Of a DNA stretch of 7,802 nt, positions 5,742 through 7,802 are shown piece by piece. Position 1 is the stretch's first letter. Each line of letters opens with the position of its first letter. A program made the translations under genes and the position numbers. The DNA comes from Deltaproteobacteria bacterium (GTDB lineage Bacteria; Myxococcota; UBA796; SXON01), in contig CANKNP010000257.1 in the NCBI GenBank assembly GCA_947483545.1, positions 1 through 7,802 on the forward strand, read 5' to 3'. Below the pieces are notes generated by a model, which worked only from the letters and a program-made list of their open reading frames with translations, had not been told where the DNA came from and searched no databases.

Positions 5742-7217
5742 ATGCGCTCCCGCCTCCTCGGCCTCACCCTGCTCGTGCTCGCCCTCGCGGCAGTCGCTGG
5801 TGCGATCCGGATGCTCCGCCCCGCAACCGCGCCGCCGATCCCCGAGTGGTCTGCCGATTCGCGGATCTGGGCACGAGATCAACGACAGTTGACGACCGCC
5901 CTCGGCCGAGCCCCACGCATTTGGGAGGGCGCCAAGGGCCCGGACATCGTGGTGATCGTGCTCGACACCACCCGCCTTGATCGCCTCGGGATCTACGGCT
6001 ACGACCAGAACACCACCCCCAAGCTCGACGCCTGGGCAAGGGGTGCCCGGGTCTACGACCAGTTCCGGGCCGACGCCACCTGGACCCTGCCGTCCCACGC
6101 CTCGTTGTTCACCGGCAAGGCGCCGACGGCCCACGGGGCGGATGGGCTCCCGCTGGAGGCCGAACAGCCGGCGTCACCGCTCCGGAAGGGCGTGCCGACG
6201 GTGGCCCGGAGCCTTCGCAAGGCAGGCTACCGCACGGTGGGCATCGCCGCGAACCGCGCGTTCCTGGATCCCGCTTGGGGGCTCTCCCAGGGGTTCGATG
6301 CTTGGGTCTGCCGTGAGCTGGAGGAGGGGCCCGGCGGCGGGTCGGATCCCACGGCGGACCGCATCCAGCGGCTCGCCCAGGCGGCGCTTGGCGCTCCTCG
6401 GGAGGGGGCGTTGTTCCTGTTCCTCAACTTCATGGATCCGCACACGCCCTGGATTGTTCGCGAGCCTTTCCTGGCCCATCCGGACAAGATCCGGCCGAAG
6501 ACCCTCCCCGGAACGAAGGGGTGGAACCGGGCCTCGCGGCGGCTCCTGGTCGAGGGCACGCTCCCCGACGAGACCATCGAGAGTTGGAGCGAGGCCTACG
6601 ACAGCGAGGTTCGCTTCCTCGACGACGAGCTGGGCAACCTCCTGGCCGCGCTTCCGAGCCTCGGGATCGGGCCGGAGGACTACGTGTTCATTCTGTCCGA
6701 TCACGGCGAATACCTGGGTGAGCATGGGCTCGTGCAGCACTGGCGGGACGCCTATGAGGAGTTGGCCCACGTGCCGTTGCTCATCTCCGGGCCCGGGTAT
6801 GCGCCCGGCCGCGATCCGACCCCCCTCCAGCATCACGATCTGGCCGCGATGATCCTCGCGGCTGCCGGCCTGCCCCCTCTGCCGGAGTCGAGCGCCACCG
6901 GCGTGCAGGTCACGGAGAGCTGGTACGCCCGCAAAGACGATCTCGCCGATCCCAAGCTCGCCCCCCGCTTCAATCGCATTCGCCGCGGATTTGTGAGCGG
7001 CACGCAGAAGCTCCTGCTCGGCGATGACGGAACGCAGGAGGCGTACGACCTGGCCGCCGATCCAGGGGAGTTGCACCCCCTCACGGACGCGCCCTGGGCC
7101 GAGACCCTCCAGGCGCTCGCCACCGCCTGGCAGGCGGCCCAAGTGCCACCCGAGCCCGCGACCCTTGACGAGCCAGTGAACACGGAGGCCCTCAGGGCGC
7201 TGGGGTATGTCCAGTAG
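5742..7217 (+). CDS. Membrane-anchored sulfatase-family hydrolase with Thr nucleophile position
   Basis: This 491-residue protein belongs to the sulfatase/alkaline-phosphatase superfamily. Residues 4-24 form a hydrophobic N-terminal anchor or signal sequence, so the enzyme should face the periplasm. The metal site is visible as Asp75 in VIVLDTTRLDRLGIYGY and Asp320-His321 in FILSDHGEYLGEHG; MDPHTPW (231-237) supplies a further conserved His. The signature usually written C/S-x-P-S-R is here T115-L-P-S-H119 followed by ASLFTG. The formylglycine precursor residue is therefore Thr, as at the nucleophile position of LtaS- and EptA-type phosphotransferases, so phosphate-ester or transferase chemistry is as likely as sulfate hydrolysis. 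The end, ALRALGYVQ, is the usual C-terminal phrase of AslA-like members, so the gene is complete. An in-frame TAG at 5727-5729 and no earlier start codon fix ATG 5742, although no clear Shine-Dalgarno precedes it. It diverges from the lipoprotein gene. Confidence 0.92.
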   Translation: MRSRLLGLTLLVLALAAVAGAIRMLRPATAPPIPEWSADSRIWARDQRQLTTALGRAPRIWEGAKGPDIVVIVLDTTRLDRLGIYGYDQNTTPKLDAWARGARVYDQFRADATWTLPSHASLFTGKAPTAHGADGLPLEAEQPASPLRKGVPTVARSLRKAGYRTVGIAANRAFLDPAWGLSQGFDAWVCRELEEGPGGGSDPTADRIQRLAQAALGAPREGALFLFLNFMDPHTPWIVREPFLAHPDKIRPKTLPGTKGWNRASRRLLVEGTLPDETIESWSEAYDSEVRFLDDELGNLLAALPSLGIGPEDYVFILSDHGEYLGEHGLVQHWRDAYEELAHVPLLISGPGYAPGRDPTPLQHHDLAAMILAAAGLPPLPESSATGVQVTESWYARKDDLADPKLAPRFNRIRRGFVSGTQKLLLGDDGTQEAYDLAADPGELHPLTDAPWAETLQALATAWQAAQVPPEPATLDEPVNTEALRALGYVQ

Positions 7218-7231
7218 CCATCGGGAAGAGC

Positions 7232-7285
7232 GCCGGCCTCGGACCACCGAGCGGGCGCCGAGGCCGGCCGTGAACCGACCGTTCA
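7232..7285 (+). terminator. GC-rich hairpin after the sulfatase gene; candidate terminator
   Basis: Fourteen nt past the sulfatase stop, GCCGGCCTCGG (7232-7242) and CCGAGGCCGGC (7258-7268) form a perfect 11-bp stem with a 15-nt loop. A second small inverted repeat follows, TGAAC (7271-7275) and GTTCA (7281-7285). There is no T-run after either stem, so this would be a U-less terminator or an mRNA 3'-end stabiliser. The loop also contains CCGAG (7247-7251), which can pair with CTCGG (7238-7242) and compete with the long stem. Confidence 0.55.
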
Positions 7286-7331
7286 AGCCGAGCGGCCCCC
7301 CTTCCCCCTCCCCGCCAGATAGTCCCGCCGG

Positions 7332-7802
7332 ATGGTCCTCCTCCTCGTTCTCGCCTGCGCCGAACCTCCCTCGCCGGCGCCCCCCTCGCCTAGTTCTCTG
7401 CCGACCCCCGTCGCCCCGGTCGCCCCCGTCGCCCCGCCCGCCGCCTTCGACTGCGCCGCTTGGGCGAGCGATCACAAGCTTGCCGTCGGCCAATGCGGCG
7501 AGTCCGCACACGTGCCCGGGCTCTGGCTCATCCACTCGCCGAACGGCGGGGATGTGCGCCACCTCGCGGTTCGGAATGGCGTGCCGCTCAAAGGGGGCGC
7601 GGCCGCTGTCGCCGCGTTCTTGCGCACAGCAGAGGTCTGGGCCCACCCGGTGGACGCAAACGACATCGCCGGGGTGCTCGACGCGTTCCGCTCGTACCCG
7701 CCGGGCTTCACGAACACGTCGCCGCGAACGTTTGAGGCGCCGTTCACCTACCGGCTCACATCGTCGTTGGCCGATTGGAGCGGGCAGGGCGGCTCGCGAG
7801 CC
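7332..7802 (+). CDS. Pro-rich lipoprotein, function unknown (5' part, runs off the window)
   Basis: The frame is open from ATG 7332 to the last base, giving 157 residues with no stop. A very short type II signal (MVLLLVLAC) puts the lipidated Cys at residue 9, with Ala after it. Residues 11-37 are a Pro/Ser/Ala linker containing PVAPVAPVAPP, encoded by imperfect 9-nt repeats at 7407-7442. The folded part begins near residue 39 (FDCAAWASDHKLAVGQCGES) with Cys41 and Cys55, which could form a disulfide. It continues with GLWLIHSPNGGDVRHLAV and AAFLRTAEVWAHPVDANDIAGVLDAF. I recognise no family. An in-frame TAG at 7320-7322 and no other start codon fix the ATG; no good Shine-Dalgarno is seen. Codon third positions are G/C-rich like the neighbouring genes, which supports real coding. 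Confidence 0.75.
   Translation, partial: MVLLLVLACAEPPSPAPPSPSSLPTPVAPVAPVAPPAAFDCAAWASDHKLAVGQCGESAHVPGLWLIHSPNGGDVRHLAVRNGVPLKGGAAAVAAFLRTAEVWAHPVDANDIAGVLDAFRSYPPGFTNTSPRTFEAPFTYRLTSSLADWSGQGGSRA

Noticed and set aside
5694..6134. A 146-codon minus-strand frame at the sulfatase 5' end
   Set aside because: It is Gly/Arg-rich, without domains, and antisense to the anchored N-terminal part of the sulfatase.
7296..7313. An 18-nt pure pyrimidine tract before the last lipoprotein gene
   Set aside because: A short C/T run is easily produced by composition in this GC-rich DNA and does not resemble a ribosome site or known regulatory element.
6174..7646. A 490-codon open frame on the minus strand opposite the sulfatase
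   Set aside because: It has low-complexity composition, no motifs, and runs antisense through a gene with an intact metal site and then through the downstream lipoprotein gene.
1..7802. Search for CRISPR arrays, tRNA or rRNA genes, insertion-sequence ends and attachment sites
   Set aside because: I saw no regularly spaced repeats, tRNA-like cloverleaf, rRNA segments, transposase motifs or flanking target duplications.

Overview
The window is GC-rich DNA (clearly well above 60% by eye, with strong G/C preference at third codon positions). It comes from a Gram-negative bacterium: it carries an LPS-transport (LptA/OstA-type) protein, two lipoproteins and a periplasmic lytic transglycosylase. 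The mix of short lipoproteins with Pro-rich linkers, an Ig-like lipoprotein and an AslA-like sulfatase suggests a myxobacterium or related former deltaproteobacterium. That placement is inference, because there is no marker gene to settle it.

Layout. (1) Positions 1-369 (+) hold the C-terminal end of an LptA/OstA-like protein. (2) Positions 370-417 are a short convergent gap filled by a two-tier inverted repeat, a possible bidirectional terminator. (3) Positions 418-5627 (-) hold a five-gene run read right to left: Ig-like lipoprotein, family 2 glycosyltransferase, rhodanese-like protein without the catalytic Cys, large Slt-type lytic transglycosylase, and RecX. The lipoprotein/glycosyltransferase and transglycosylase/recX junctions overlap. 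The glycosyltransferase and rhodanese genes are separated by 176 nt containing a perfect 11-bp-arm palindrome, so this run may be two transcription units. (4) Positions 5628-5741 are a divergent intergenic gap. (5) Positions 5742-7217 (+) encode a membrane-anchored sulfatase/phosphatase-fold hydrolase with Thr in place of the formylglycine Cys/Ser. (6) Positions 7218-7331 contain a strong GC hairpin and a pyrimidine tract. (7) Positions 7332-7802 (+) hold the start of a new Pro-rich lipoprotein gene that runs off the window.

Most products act in the cell envelope: LPS transport, murein turnover, glycosyl transfer from a nucleotide sugar, and surface lipoproteins. RecX is the exception, a recombination regulator apparently translated in tandem with the transglycosylase. 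I do not see a clearly new multi-gene system. The points most worth a second look are the palindrome at 4406-4430, the Cys-less rhodanese with an extra C-terminal domain, and the structured convergent gap at 370-415.
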